45,621 nucleotides of DNA from Chromatium okenii (GCF_016583745.1 NZ_NRRQ01000026.1:1-45621), one strand, 5' to 3'; positions 9,201 to 17,186 are shown, numbered from the stretch's first letter. Translations and numbers: made by a program. The notes: generated by a model from the sequence alone, not told the origin.

Positions 9201-9599
9201 CATCTGCGTTTCCGCCAACGCCACCTCCGCCAACACCTTGCTCAACCGCTGCGTGATTTCAGCACTGGCAAGCTGATCTAAACCGCTTTCAACCGCACTG
9301 GGCGGCGCATTTTTCAATTGTTTCAAAAGCGTAGCGGTCGCTGGCGGCGCGGTTTTGAGTGCGGCGGTAAACGCGGCAGCCTTGGCATCAAAAGCGGTCG
9401 CCGCCTCTAAATTGGACAGCGCCCGCCGGTAGTGCTCCAGCACGCTGGTTTTGAGCGCCTCATCCAGATTGGTTGCCGCCTGCACTTCATTGAGGCTGCT
9501 GGTGAGCTTGGCGACAGTGGGCAATTCAGCGGCGGCTGGCGCGGTGAGGAACGCGAGCGCGAGGGCAATGAAATAGAAAAAGTTGCGCAGATAAATCAC
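6285..9599 (-). CDS. large mechanosensitive channel of the MscK/MscM (KefA/YjeP) type
   Basis: This 1104-residue inner-membrane protein has the size of MscK and MscM of E. coli. A signal peptide (1 to about 24, ending TAPAAAE) leads into a long Gln/Glu/Arg-rich coiled-coil periplasmic region (about 25-470). Many hydrophobic segments follow (about 480-930), then the MscS channel core: GIGFGLQEIVANFISG, RPVRVGDIV and the cytosolic beta domain with NWDRQELLVPN. Such channels open under membrane tension to release solutes on osmotic downshock. The start is GTG at 9599 with GAAGGA 5 bases upstream. It follows argA by 27 bases and is probably co-transcribed with pilR and argA. Which of MscK or MscM it matches best cannot be decided here. 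Confidence 0.9.
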   Translation of the reverse strand: MIYLRNFFYFIALALAFLTAPAAAELPTVAKLTSSLNEVQAATNLDEALKTSVLEHYRRALSNLEAATAFDAKAAAFTAALKTAPPATATLLKQLKNAPPSAVESGLDQLASAEITQRLSKVLAEVALAETQMTELEQRLNANIERPATARARLSELKQKLEAENTPAPASQEATELALARRQAALTQREAWWAETRMLEQELLSQAVREALERAQRDQVAQTLQGLKLRQQALEEQHNQRRSAEVAAAQRASEQAQRRAEDQHPLVQAFTSENAQIVASGAQLAEQLNGLTAELTALESERKRIEADFRSSKQRLEVAGLSRALGQILLDHRQQLPDLRQLRTTIEERENAIAEATLRQIRYREEERQLRHPDDYLAQRLERELDTVVTPPSAVVRQQLTTALAQRQPVLAQALKVEDDFIRQLSELNYAAEQVVQVTTAYDDFLAERLLWVRSASMLNWQTLTALPAALVWLSSSEGWWSVAMTLWTQLQINPLFWLGLIVTAGLFWRQPAVIRAMRLCAEPVRQAQTDRVSFTMQALGLTLLAALPGALLLWVLGQQLQAPETTGFARAVGMALTETALGLYYLRAFRLICSSGGVAERHFRWRSETLKRLRRDVDGFTLYIIPVALLTVMVFHDNDAERTASLGRLLLVASMIGFTVLFARLLHPRRGVLTPILVAAPHGWLNRLRYLWFPASIALPLLLAGLALVGYGYTAKILFQSLVYQIWLALALLVIQQLIVRWLMVTRRRLAVQAALERQAARQADDEDPLLDLPEPDLAALDEQTRHLINAAIFFSALGGIWLTWSEVLPALTLFKQFALWYYNGIVDGQAQLTAVTVADAGLVAVILLIAIIAAKNLPALLEILLLQSHSVSAGERYAIKTLVRYAIVALAFIFAFSAMGFSWSQVQWLAAALSVGIGFGLQEIVANFISGLIILFERPVRVGDIVTIGDTSGVVTNIQIRATTIRNWDRQELLVPNKEFLTERLLNWTLTDQQNRISIPIGLEYGSDTRLALQVLKEIAQAHERVLTEPEPIVSFDSFADSALMLILRCYLDTIEGRIDVVTELHQAIYDRFSEHGLMMAFPQREVHLSTRQPLAVRLQQE

Positions 9600-9626
9600 G
9601 TTAATCCTTCAAATAATCAGTAAAAT

Positions 9627-10925
9627 TTACAACGGTTTCATAAATACTTTAGAGCGCCGTTGAAAGTTATACAGCGCCTGTTTTGCCATTGGCAGCGCAT
9701 TGAGTTCAGCCGCTTGAAATCCGCGCTCTTGAAACCAATGCGCCGTCTGCGTCGTTAATACAAATAACTGCTTAATGTTTCGCGCTCGCGCTTGCTGCGC
9801 TAAATGTTCCAATAACCGCTCGCCGCGCTGATTGCCGCGATAATCAGGATGCACCACTAAACACGCTAATTCCGCCATGCTATCAGCGGGATAGTCGTAC
9901 AGCGCCGCGCACGAAGTAATCAAACCATCGCGCTCAGTGAGCACAAAACGCTCAATCTCAGTTTCTAACCGCTCGCGCTCGCGCCGCACCAATACGCCGC
10001 GTTCCTCCAGCGGGCGCAGCAACGCCAAAATGCCAGTCACGTCCTCAATTCGCGCCGGGCGCAGCGGTTCATACGGCTCGGCGGAAATCAGGGTGCCGCT
10101 GCCGTCGCGGGTGAACAATTCGCGCAGCAGCGCCCCCGGCTGCTGTCGCGCCACCAGATGCACCCGTCGCACGCCATGCTGACAGGCATCTGCGCCAGCG
10201 CGTAGACAGGCGCTCACTTCCGGGTGCAAGTCCGGCGTCGCGCTGATCACCGCCTCCACATCTCGCGCCAGCACCTGCGGCGTGCTGGTGGCGGCGATAT
10301 TTTCCAATAAAAAGATCAATTTATCGGCTTCCAGCGCCACCGCTGCGCTGCGGGCAACATCGGCTGCGCTGAGATTGAACACCTCGCCGGTCGGCGAATA
10401 ACCCAACGGCGGCATCAGCGCGACTGCGCCTTGGTCGAGCAGCGCCCGCAGCATCTGCTGATTCACGCGCCGCACCGCGCCGGTGTGCCCGTAATCGACG
10501 CCATCAATCACGCCGAGCGGTCGCGCTGTCACGACGTTGCCAGACACGACCGGAATATGAACACCCGCCATCGGTGAGTTGGCGAGACCGAGCGACAGCA
10601 ACGCTTCGATCTCCACCCGCACGGTGCCGGCGGCTTCTTTGACGCAGCGCAGCGCGGTGGCGTCGGTGACGCGCAGCCCGTTGACGTAGCGCAGTTGCGC
10701 CCCGTGCTGCGCCAGCCGCTCCTCAATTTGCGGCCGCGCTCCGTGAACCAACACCAGCCGAATGCCGCAGCCGTGCAGCAGGGCGATGTCGTGAACGAGG
10801 CTGGGAAATTGCGCATCGGCGACCGCCTCGCCGCCAAAAGCGATGACGAAGGTGCAGCCGCGATGGGCGTGAATGTACGGCGTGGCTTGGCGCATCCAAG
10901 CGACAAAAGGATCAGGTTCGGACAT
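9627..10925 (-). CDS. argA: N-acetylglutamate synthase ArgA
   Basis: A 432-residue protein with the two-domain plan of classical ArgA, which makes N-acetylglutamate from acetyl-CoA and glutamate, the first step of arginine synthesis. Residues 1 to about 280 are an amino acid kinase-like domain (FGGEAVAD, LVLVHGARPQIEERL, PPLGYSPTGEVFN) that in the family binds arginine for feedback control. Residues about 290-432 are a GNAT acetyltransferase domain (CLVVHPDYRGNQRGERLL as the acetyl-CoA loop, then LTTQTAHWFQERGF). The ATG lies 5 bases after the pilR stop, with no strong ribosome-binding site, so translation is probably coupled to pilR. Confidence 0.95.
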   Translation of the reverse strand: MSEPDPFVAWMRQATPYIHAHRGCTFVIAFGGEAVADAQFPSLVHDIALLHGCGIRLVLVHGARPQIEERLAQHGAQLRYVNGLRVTDATALRCVKEAAGTVRVEIEALLSLGLANSPMAGVHIPVVSGNVVTARPLGVIDGVDYGHTGAVRRVNQQMLRALLDQGAVALMPPLGYSPTGEVFNLSAADVARSAAVALEADKLIFLLENIAATSTPQVLARDVEAVISATPDLHPEVSACLRAGADACQHGVRRVHLVARQQPGALLRELFTRDGSGTLISAEPYEPLRPARIEDVTGILALLRPLEERGVLVRRERERLETEIERFVLTERDGLITSCAALYDYPADSMAELACLVVHPDYRGNQRGERLLEHLAQQARARNIKQLFVLTTQTAHWFQERGFQAAELNALPMAKQALYNFQRRSKVFMKPL

Positions 10926-10930
10926 GACAG

Positions 10931-12571
10931 CTATTTCTTTTTATTGGCGGATGCGCGGGGTGCAGCGAGCGGAGGAGGGCGCGGAATTAAATCCAGCGCC
11001 ATTAAACGCCAGCGCAGCGAGCGTTCGCTGATATTGAGAGCGCGGGCGACGGCGGGGAAATCAAATGCTTTTTCAAATCCCCCCAACCCCCCTTTTTCAA
11101 AGGGGGGCTTTGAGGTGACTGTTTCAACGGGGGGCTTATCTGCTGCGCCTTTTTCTAAATGAGGATTTTCAGATGTTTCTTGTTCAACGGGAAACTCTGT
11201 TGCTGAATCAACCCAACTGCCGATTGATAAATCCCCCCAACCCCCCTTTTCCAAAGGGGGGCTTTGATGCGACTTTTCTAAAGGAAACGCTTCATCTTCT
11301 CTGTTTGAATTTGAACAAGAGTCTTCTACATCGCCCCCCGTTGCAAAAGGCACATCAAAGCCCCCCTTTGGAAAAGGGGGGTTGGGGGGATTTGAGATCG
11401 GGCGGTTAGGTGGATTTGTCAAAAGCTGGGGATTTAACGGCGCAGTTTTCAAATATAAATCATCGACATCAATCATATTGCCATCACCCAGCGCCAGCGC
11501 CCGCTCCAAAATGTTTTCCAATTCGCGCACATTGCCGGGAAATGAATACTGCTGAAGCGCCGCCAGCGCCAATGGCGTTAATTGCACGGCAGCGGGCGCG
11601 AGACGCTGCACAATTTGCGCGGCTAATTGCGGAATATCTTCGGGACGCTCGCGCAGCGCCGGCATCCGTAATTCAATCACATTGATGCGATAAAACAAAT
11701 CTTGGCGAAATCGCCCTTCAGCGACTTCAATATCTAAATTGCGATGGCTGGCGCTAATAATTCGCACATCTACCGCAATTTCGCGCTGCGTTCCAATTGG
11801 GCGCACCCGCTTTTCCTGAATCGCCCGCAATAACTTGACCTGCGCGAGCAGCGGTAAATCCGCCACTTCATCCAAAAATAACGTCCCACCTTCCGCAGCT
11901 TGAAACAGTCCTTCTTTATCGCTCACTGCGCCGGTGAAGCTGCCTTTTTTGTGTCCAAACAATTCACTTTCCACCAATTCCTGTGGAATCGCGCCGCAAT
12001 TGACGGCGACAAATTGCCCCTCGCTGCGCGAGCCTTGCGCGTGAATCAGCCGCGCTGCCAATTCTTTACCGGTGCCACTTTCGCCGGTGATGAACACCGG
12101 CGCTTGATGCCGCGCCAGCTTGAGAATCAAGCGCCGAATCTGCTCCATCGCCGCCGAATTGCCCAACAGTTGCATCTCTGCCGTGATGGTGCCGTCGCGC
12201 CCGCGCAACTTCAGTGCCGACTGCACCAAGCGCCGCAGCAATTGCAAATCAACTGGCTTGGCGACGAAATCAAACGCGCCCGCTTTCATCGCCTCCACCG
12301 CCGAATCCATGCTGCCGTGCGCGGTAATCATCGCTACCGGCAATTGCGGATAGTGCTCGCTGATGTGGCGAATGAGATCAAGACCGGAGCCATCGCTGAG
12401 GTTCATATCGGTGAGGCACAGATCAAAGCGATTGCGCTCCAACTGCGCTCGCGCTTCGGTGAGGCTGGTCGCAGTGAGCGCCTGAATGTCCATGCGTTTG
12501 AGCGTGATCTTGAGCAGATCAAGAATGTCGGTCTCGTCATCGACGACGAGGGCAAGCGCCTTGTTCATCAT
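10931..12571 (-). CDS. pilR: PilR-like sigma-54 response regulator with an in-frame repeat insertion
   Basis: An NtrC-family activator of 546 residues. The receiver domain (1 to about 120) has the acidic pocket VVDDE and phospho-acceptor segment FDLCLTDMNL, closely like PilR of type IV pilus regulation. The AAA+ domain (about 135-370) has Walker A GESGTGKE, the sigma-54 contact ELFGHKKGSFTGA, Walker B GGTLFLDEV and the R-finger region FRQDLFYR. The last 45 residues hold a Fis-type helix-turn-helix (VARALNISERSLRWRL). Between them, residues about 385-501 are low-complexity sequence encoded by three copies of a dispersed palindrome, making the protein roughly 100 residues longer than usual. No sensor kinase (PilS) adjoins it. 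It heads an apparent pilR-argA-mscK unit and faces away from cytochrome c'. Exact target genes are unknown. Confidence 0.85.
   Translation of the reverse strand: MMNKALALVVDDETDILDLLKITLKRMDIQALTATSLTEARAQLERNRFDLCLTDMNLSDGSGLDLIRHISEHYPQLPVAMITAHGSMDSAVEAMKAGAFDFVAKPVDLQLLRRLVQSALKLRGRDGTITAEMQLLGNSAAMEQIRRLILKLARHQAPVFITGESGTGKELAARLIHAQGSRSEGQFVAVNCGAIPQELVESELFGHKKGSFTGAVSDKEGLFQAAEGGTLFLDEVADLPLLAQVKLLRAIQEKRVRPIGTQREIAVDVRIISASHRNLDIEVAEGRFRQDLFYRINVIELRMPALRERPEDIPQLAAQIVQRLAPAAVQLTPLALAALQQYSFPGNVRELENILERALALGDGNMIDVDDLYLKTAPLNPQLLTNPPNRPISNPPNPPFPKGGFDVPFATGGDVEDSCSNSNREDEAFPLEKSHQSPPLEKGGWGDLSIGSWVDSATEFPVEQETSENPHLEKGAADKPPVETVTSKPPFEKGGLGGFEKAFDFPAVARALNISERSLRWRLMALDLIPRPPPLAAPRASANKKK
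11075..11112. repeat. in-frame C/G palindrome inside pilR, copy C
   Basis: A 38-base imperfect palindrome with CCCCAACCCCCC, TTTTTCAAA and GGGGGG blocks. Read with the gene it encodes [13 protein letters not shown], directly before the DNA-binding domain. It has the same orientation as copy B but is read in a different frame. Confidence 0.85.
11229..11266. repeat. in-frame C/G palindrome inside pilR, copy B
   Basis: A 38-base copy nearly identical to 11075-11112. Read with the gene it encodes QSPPLEKGGWGDL. It is followed by short degenerate pieces (PVEQ, HLEK) that look like decayed partial units. Confidence 0.85.
11356..11393. repeat. in-frame C/G palindrome inside pilR, copy A (inverted)
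   Basis: A 38-base copy in the opposite orientation to copies B and C. Read with the gene it encodes NPPNPPFPKGGFD. The element keeps an open frame in both orientations, which explains how it can sit in a gene without breaking it. Confidence 0.85.
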
Positions 12572-12693
12572 GCCGTCCGCGGTGATTTGAGAAAAAAGGG
12601 TGCCAGTTGCCGTTGCAAATTAGCATAGCCACTTGGAAAATTTTGGCAGCAGGTCACTTTGATGCGCCCCGTGTTTCGCCTAATCTTGTGCGA

Positions 12694-12713
12694 CTCGCGG
12701 CAGATGCTGCGAG
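12694..12713 (+). other. hairpin in the cytochrome c' leader
   Basis: CTCGC-GG-CAG and CTGCGAG can pair with a small bulge. It lies in the 182-base divergent region between pilR (minus) and cytochrome c' (plus), which must hold promoters for both genes. I cannot assign clear -35/-10 boxes here. Confidence 0.35.
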
Positions 12714-12753
12714 CCACGAATTCTGAACCATCACCAAAAGGAGCACTTTTAGA

Positions 12754-13230
12754 ATGAATCGACTGATTGCCAGTACTGCCATCGGCGTGATCGCCGCCGC
12801 ACTTGCCAGCCCTGCGTCTGCTGAACTCAAGCCGGGCGACCAGATTGAATATCGCCAAGCCGGTTACAGCTTTATGGCGTGGAATATGGGCAAGATCAAA
12901 GACAACTTGCAGGGCGATTTCAACCAAGAGCAGGTGATTAAGGCTGCCAACGCCATCGCCGCTGTCGCCAATTCCGGCATGGGTGCGTTGTACGGACCGG
13001 GCACGGATAAAGCGGCTGGTGGACATAAAACCCGCGTCAAGCCGGAGCTGTTCAAGCCGGAGAATGCTGAAGAAGTGGGGCGCATTGCGCACGAGTTTTT
13101 AGCTGCCGCTGATAACTTGGCGGAAGTGGCGGCCGAAGGAGACAAGGCAGCAGTGCAAACGGCGTTTGGTGACGTGGGCAAAGCCTGCAAATCTTGTCAC
13201 GAGAAATTCCGTCTCAACGATGACGATTGA
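12754..13230 (+). CDS. cytochrome c' (periplasmic, class II c-type)
   Basis: A 158-residue protein with a signal peptide (cleavage expected after ASPASA, residue 23) and one heme-binding motif near the C-terminus, CKSCH (C145, C148, H149), the position typical of the four-helix cytochromes c'. These periplasmic proteins bind NO or CO on a five-coordinate heme and are linked to NO tolerance and, in sulfur bacteria, electron transfer. GGAG lies about 10 bases before the ATG. A strong terminator follows. The gene converging from the other side encodes a b-type cytochrome that is a plausible membrane electron partner. Confidence 0.93.
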   Translation: MNRLIASTAIGVIAAALASPASAELKPGDQIEYRQAGYSFMAWNMGKIKDNLQGDFNQEQVIKAANAIAAVANSGMGALYGPGTDKAAGGHKTRVKPELFKPENAEEVGRIAHEFLAAADNLAEVAAEGDKAAVQTAFGDVGKACKSCHEKFRLNDDD

Positions 13231-13268
13231 ACCAATAATGGTTTGATTGTGTTGATTTTGTAAGTGAA

Positions 13269-13296
13269 AGCCGCCCCGTTTAGGGCGGCTTTTTTA
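13269..13296. terminator. Rho-independent terminator after cytochrome c'
   Basis: AGCCGCCC and GGGCGGCT form an 8-base stem with a short loop followed by six T. The A-rich left side is shorter, so it is best suited to the plus-strand cytochrome c' gene, though it could help stop the convergent cytochrome b gene. Confidence 0.92.
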
Positions 13297-13324
13297 TTGG
13301 TTGTCCGTTATTGGTGACAACCGC

Positions 13325-14008
13325 TCACCAGCTTGGCACCGCACTCGCTGGCACTGGCGCGGCAACCGGCACCAGCCCGCCATCTGCCAGCCACATCACC
13401 ATCGCCGCGCCAGCAAGCGCCACCACCAGCGCCAGCCAGCCACCTCCGCTCGCTGCCGTCGCCGTCGGATCGGTAACGGTTTTGTTGCCCGTCAGCATCG
13501 CCCTAATCAGCGTTTCGCCACGAATCAGGCTATAAAACAGCACCGCGCTGAGATGCAGCGCCACAACGCCCACCACCAGCCAGAACCATTGCCGATGCAG
13601 CCCGGTGAACCACTGGCTCATCTCCCCGCTCACCACCGCCGCCAGCGCCCCTTGAAATGCAATGTCGTCATCCGCGAATAGCCCCGTCACTGCTTGGCAC
13701 AGCAGCACCGTCAGCAGCGCCAGCACCGATAATGCGCCGAGCGGATTGTGACCAACGCCATGCCAGTTGCCGCGCAGATAAGCGCGTAGCGTCGTGAGCG
13801 TCGGCACAAATTGTCTAAACCGGGCGTAAGTCGAACCGAGCACGCCCCACAGCAGGCGGAAGGTGAGCAGCCCTAAAATGGCCACTCCCAGCCGTCCATG
13901 CCAAAACATCCAATTGCCGCCACTCAGGCCGGTGAACACTGCGGCGCTCACCAGCACGACTAGCAGCCAATGGCTTACACGGGTGGGAAGATCCCAAACA
14001 TAAATCAC
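13325..14008 (-). CDS. cytochrome b561/b6-type membrane diheme protein
   Basis: A 227-residue inner-membrane cytochrome b of the Ni/Fe-hydrogenase cytochrome b family. Hydrophobic helices hold candidate heme ligands H13 (VSHWLL), H37 (WHGRLG), H138 (GLHRQW) and H152 (VALHLS); an extra C-terminal hydrophobic segment follows (about 190-212). The start is GTG at 14008 with GAGGTG 7 bases upstream. Genes of this family often adjoin cytochrome c' genes, so it may pass quinol electrons to or from the periplasmic cytochrome c'. Only 55 bases separate it from divergent queC. Confidence 0.85.
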   Translation of the reverse strand: MIYVWDLPTRVSHWLLVVLVSAAVFTGLSGGNWMFWHGRLGVAILGLLTFRLLWGVLGSTYARFRQFVPTLTTLRAYLRGNWHGVGHNPLGALSVLALLTVLLCQAVTGLFADDDIAFQGALAAVVSGEMSQWFTGLHRQWFWLVVGVVALHLSAVLFYSLIRGETLIRAMLTGNKTVTDPTATAASGGGWLALVVALAGAAMVMWLADGGLVPVAAPVPASAVPSW

Positions 14009-14063
14009 AGCGTGTCACCTCAATTTTTCAACGTTATTTCATCTAGTTAAGAAGGATTCAATT

Positions 14064-14789
14064 GTGGAGCAAAGGCAACCCGGACAACAGACCAGCGCCG
14101 TCGTGCTGTTGAGCGGCGGGCTAGATTCAGCCACCACGCTGGCGCTGGCAGCCGCAGCAGGATTCACGCCCTATGCGCTGTCGTTTCGCTACGGCCAGCG
14201 TCACGTCGTCGAATTGGAAGCCGCAGCGCGAGTCGCAGCCGCAGCGGGAGTGGCAGAACACGTCATCGCCGACATTGATTTACGCCGCTTCGGCGGCTCA
14301 GCGTTGACGGCGGAATTGGCAGTGCCAAAAGGACGCGATGCAGCGGCGATGAGCAGCGGCATCCCGATCACCTATGTGCCAGCGCGGAACACCGTCTTTT
14401 TATCGTTTGCGCTGGCGTGGGCAGAAGTGCTCGGCGCGGAGGCGATCTTTATCGGCGTGAATGCGCTGGATTATTCCGGTTATCCCGACTGTCGCCCCGC
14501 GTATCTGGCAGCGTTTGAACAGTTGGCGAATTTGGCGACAGCGGCAGCGGTCGAGGGACGAGCGCACTTCCGCATTCACGCGCCGCTGCTGCATTTGACC
14601 AAGGCTGACATCATCCGGCGCGGGCTGGAGTTGGGCGTGGATTACAGCGTGACGTGCAGTTGTTATGACCCTGATGCGAGCGGGCGTCCGTGCGGTCAGT
14701 GCGATTCCTGCCTGCTCCGCGCCAAAGGATTTGCCGAAGTGGGCGTTGCCGATCCGCTACTGACGGCGCTGGCGCGGAGTGCGCCATGA
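14064..14789 (+). CDS. queC: 7-cyano-7-deazaguanine synthase QueC
   Basis: A 241-residue PP-loop enzyme that converts 7-carboxy-7-deazaguanine to preQ0 with ATP and ammonia, in queuosine synthesis. The PP-loop SGGLDSATT is near residue 17, the middle has [16 protein letters not shown], and the C-terminal zinc site is CSCYDP...CGQCDSC. The start is GTG at 14064 with GAAGGA about 6 bases upstream. Its stop overlaps the start of the QueD-like gene by 4 bases (ATGA), so the two are translated together. Length and motifs are normal for the family. Confidence 0.96.
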   Translation: MEQRQPGQQTSAVVLLSGGLDSATTLALAAAAGFTPYALSFRYGQRHVVELEAAARVAAAAGVAEHVIADIDLRRFGGSALTAELAVPKGRDAAAMSSGIPITYVPARNTVFLSFALAWAEVLGAEAIFIGVNALDYSGYPDCRPAYLAAFEQLANLATAAAVEGRAHFRIHAPLLHLTKADIIRRGLELGVDYSVTCSCYDPDASGRPCGQCDSCLLRAKGFAEVGVADPLLTALARSAP

Positions 14790-15862
14790 CCGCACAACTG
14801 TTGTATGTCGCCACCGCGCCCTTTCAAGCCGCCCGCCGCTTAACCACTGTGCCATCAAACCATCCCAGCCAGCGCCTGCACGGACACGGCTTTTCTGCGC
14901 AAGTGCGGGCGCAACTGCCGCCAGATTGGGCGGATTTTGCGGGAGCGGCGACGGGACAATTGACTGCCGCCGTGACTGCCGGCGTTGCCGCGCTGGATTA
15001 CCGCGATCTCAACACGCTGCTGCCAGAACCGAGCGATGCGGCGCTGGCGCAGTGGCTGCAAACGCAGTTGGCGTTGCCAGCAGCGGCGGTCGCGGTGCGC
15101 AGCACGCCGGAGCAAGGCGCAGTGGTGACGGCTGCGGGAGTGGTGCAACTGTGGCGACGCTTTCGTTTTGAAGCCGCACATCGGCTGCCGCAGGTACCGC
15201 CGGGGCATCCGTGCGGGCGAATGCACGGGCACAGTTTTGAGGTCGTTCTTCACGCTATCGCGCCGCCATCAGCGGTGACTTTTGAACCGCTTGATGCGCT
15301 CTGGCAGCCTTGCCACGCCGCCCTCGCGCACCGTTGTCTCAACGACATCCCGGGTTTGGAAAATCCGACCAGCGAACTGCTGGCGCAGTGGCTGTGGCAA
15401 CGGCTGCACCCGCAACTGGCGGCGCTGACGCGGGTGACGGTGCATGAAACGGCGACGGCGGGCTGTCATTACGACGGGCAACGGTTTCGGATTTGGAAAG
15501 CGCAACGCTTTGAAAGTGCAGTGCAATTTGCAGCCGCACCGCCCGACGAGCCGCGCCGCCGCCTGCACGGGCACAGTTATCTGTTGCGGCTGCACCTCAG
15601 CGCCCCGCTGGACACCGTGCGCGGCTGGACGGTTGATTATGGCGACGTGAAAGCGTTATTTATGCCAATTTATCAACAGCTTGACCACCAGCGCCTTGAT
15701 GAATTGCCGCACCTGCCAACGGCGGATCCCGGACTGCTGGCGCAATGGCTGCGGGAACGCTGCGGGACACAGTTGCCGCAATTAGATCGGATTGATGTGT
15801 ATGAAACGCCGGGCTGCGGTGCAATTCTCAATTGGGAAAATCCTCTCAAAAGTGCCGTATAA
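14786..15862 (+). CDS. queD: three fused QueD (6-carboxytetrahydropterin synthase) domains
   Basis: The 358-residue product consists of three consecutive QueD/PTPS domains (about 1-118, 122-235, 238-358); E. coli QueD is one domain of about 120. Each has HGH (H32/H34, H147/H149, H261/H263), but the other active-site residues differ. Domain 1 has Arg17 for the first zinc His, Ser28 for the catalytic Cys, D71-Tyr72 for the Asp-His dyad, and no substrate Glu. Domain 2 has all zinc His (H132, H147, H149), Cys143 and Glu221, but Ala181-His182 instead of Asp-His. Domain 3 has Val246 and Arg257 instead of His and Cys, yet keeps Asp300-His301 and Glu340. In known PTPS enzymes the site is formed between subunits, so one composite site per chain, with the chain folding as a pseudo-trimer, is my inference. 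It follows queC with a 4-base overlap and makes 6-carboxytetrahydropterin for queuosine. Confidence 0.9.
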   Translation: MTAQLLYVATAPFQAARRLTTVPSNHPSQRLHGHGFSAQVRAQLPPDWADFAGAATGQLTAAVTAGVAALDYRDLNTLLPEPSDAALAQWLQTQLALPAAAVAVRSTPEQGAVVTAAGVVQLWRRFRFEAAHRLPQVPPGHPCGRMHGHSFEVVLHAIAPPSAVTFEPLDALWQPCHAALAHRCLNDIPGLENPTSELLAQWLWQRLHPQLAALTRVTVHETATAGCHYDGQRFRIWKAQRFESAVQFAAAPPDEPRRRLHGHSYLLRLHLSAPLDTVRGWTVDYGDVKALFMPIYQQLDHQRLDELPHLPTADPGLLAQWLRERCGTQLPQLDRIDVYETPGCGAILNWENPLKSAV

Positions 15863-15951
15863 ACTCGCGTTATTCTGCGCAAAGCGGAATCAGCGTGTTA
15901 TTGCTGTTGAAGTGATTGAACTGCGCGTGATTGTATTGATAGTCAAGAACC

Positions 15952-15972
15952 GACCTGCGCATTGAGCAGGTC
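15952..15972 (+). other. hairpin upstream of the SQR-like gene
   Basis: GACCTGC and GCAGGTC form a 7-base perfect stem, 28 bases before the start of the flavoprotein gene. There is no T-run, so it is more likely a leader structure or an operator than a terminator. Confidence 0.4.
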
Positions 15973-16000
15973 AACACTGATCTTTATTAAGGAGTGAGAG

Positions 16001-17131
16001 ATGAAACAAATCACCATTGTTGGAGCCGGTTTTGCTGCGCTCACCGCCATTCAAACTTTGCGGCAACAGCGCAAATTGAATTGTGAGATCACCGTTGTGA
16101 GTCAAAAGCCAGAGTTTATTTATTCTCCGGGTTTGATTTGGATTCCATGTCGCTTGCGCACCGGTGACGATTTGCGGATTGATTTAACCGCATTTTTTGC
16201 CCGAATGCGCGTTAAACATGTGGCAGCAGAAGCAACTGGTTTAAGTGCTGACGGCCGCTTTTTGAAAACGACAGCGGGCGAGATTCGCAATGACGGGTTA
16301 ATCATCGCCAGCGGTGGGCGATTTATAAAGAAGTTACCCGGCATTGAACACGCGATTACGCCTTGTGAAGGGATTGCTGCTGCCGAAGCAATTCGGGAGC
16401 GGGTACGCACGATGGAAGGCGGACATATTGCGATGGGTTTTGCGAGCAATCCGAATGAACCCAGTTCGATGCGCGGCGGACCGATCTTTGAGTTTTTATT
16501 CGGGCTGGATAGCCAGTTGCGCAAAGAGCAACGGCGCGAGCAATTTCATCTGACGTTTTTTACGCCGGCAGAGCGTCCCGGCAATCGGTTGGGGCCCAAA
16601 GCGGTAACGGGCATTTTAGCGGAAATGAAGCGCCGTAATATCACCACGCATCTGGGGCATAAACTCAAAAGTTTTTCCCCCCGTGCCGTGATTACAGAAG
16701 GCGGAGAATTTGAAGCGGAATTGATTGTCTTTATGCCCGGCTTGACCGGCAATACATGGTTTGATAATACGGAATTGCCGCGCTCGGCGGGTGGTTTAAT
16801 TCAAGGAGATGCCCAATGCCGTGTCCCGGGTTTGGAGCGCGTGTATATCGCCGGTGATGCTGGCAGTTTTCCGGGACCGGATTGGATGCCAAAGCAGGCG
16901 CACATGGCGGATTTACAGGCACGGGCAGCGGCGAAAAACTTGGCGGCGGAATTTGCTGGACGTGAACCCAAAGCAACATTTAAGGTGGAATTGATTTGTA
17001 TCGTGGATACAAATGACAGCGGAATGCTGGTGGCGCGTACTGAGAATTACAATCTGGTCTTACCGTCGCTGCGGGTGTTTCACTTATTAAAACGCTTTTT
17101 TGAGTGGCTTTATTTACGGCGGTTTCGTTAA
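16001..17131 (+). CDS. sulfide:quinone oxidoreductase-like FAD flavoprotein
   Basis: A 376-residue protein with an N-terminal FAD-binding GAGFAAL (8-14), a second dinucleotide segment and the C-terminal FAD motif VYIAGDAGSF, as in SQR and flavocytochrome c sulfide dehydrogenase. YSPGLIWIP resembles the YQPGFLFIP-type segment of SQR proteins. Cysteines are at 28, 50, 122, 273 and 333; C122 and C333 sit where two SQR redox cysteines are expected, while the usual middle one (about 155-160) is absent. A basic amphipathic C-terminus (LLKRFFEWLYLRRFR) could anchor it to the membrane. GGAG lies 6 bases before the ATG. Likely role: passing electrons from sulfide or a related substrate to quinone; another FAD-dependent reductase activity is possible. 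Confidence 0.75.
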   Translation: MKQITIVGAGFAALTAIQTLRQQRKLNCEITVVSQKPEFIYSPGLIWIPCRLRTGDDLRIDLTAFFARMRVKHVAAEATGLSADGRFLKTTAGEIRNDGLIIASGGRFIKKLPGIEHAITPCEGIAAAEAIRERVRTMEGGHIAMGFASNPNEPSSMRGGPIFEFLFGLDSQLRKEQRREQFHLTFFTPAERPGNRLGPKAVTGILAEMKRRNITTHLGHKLKSFSPRAVITEGGEFEAELIVFMPGLTGNTWFDNTELPRSAGGLIQGDAQCRVPGLERVYIAGDAGSFPGPDWMPKQAHMADLQARAAAKNLAAEFAGREPKATFKVELICIVDTNDSGMLVARTENYNLVLPSLRVFHLLKRFFEWLYLRRFR

Positions 17132-17144
17132 GTTTTCAGGATCG

Positions 17145-17170
17145 GCGCTGCCATTTTTTAATGGTGGCGC
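17145..17170 (+). other. hairpin after the SQR-like gene
   Basis: GCGCTGCCAT and ATGGTGGCGC pair over 10 bases with two G-T wobbles around a T-rich loop, 13 bases after the stop codon. It has no downstream T-run; it may stabilise the mRNA end or act as a weak terminator. Confidence 0.45.
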
Positions 17171-17186
17171 TACAGAAAAGACGTTT

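Noticed and set aside
11075-11393. CRISPR array
   Set aside because: Repeats differ in orientation, spacing is uneven (about 115 and 90 bases), they are inside a coding frame, and no cas genes are present.
11173-11409. Plus-strand frame containing PPNPPFPKGG-type peptide opposite pilR
   Set aside because: It is produced by the palindrome being open in both orientations; pilR is the real gene.
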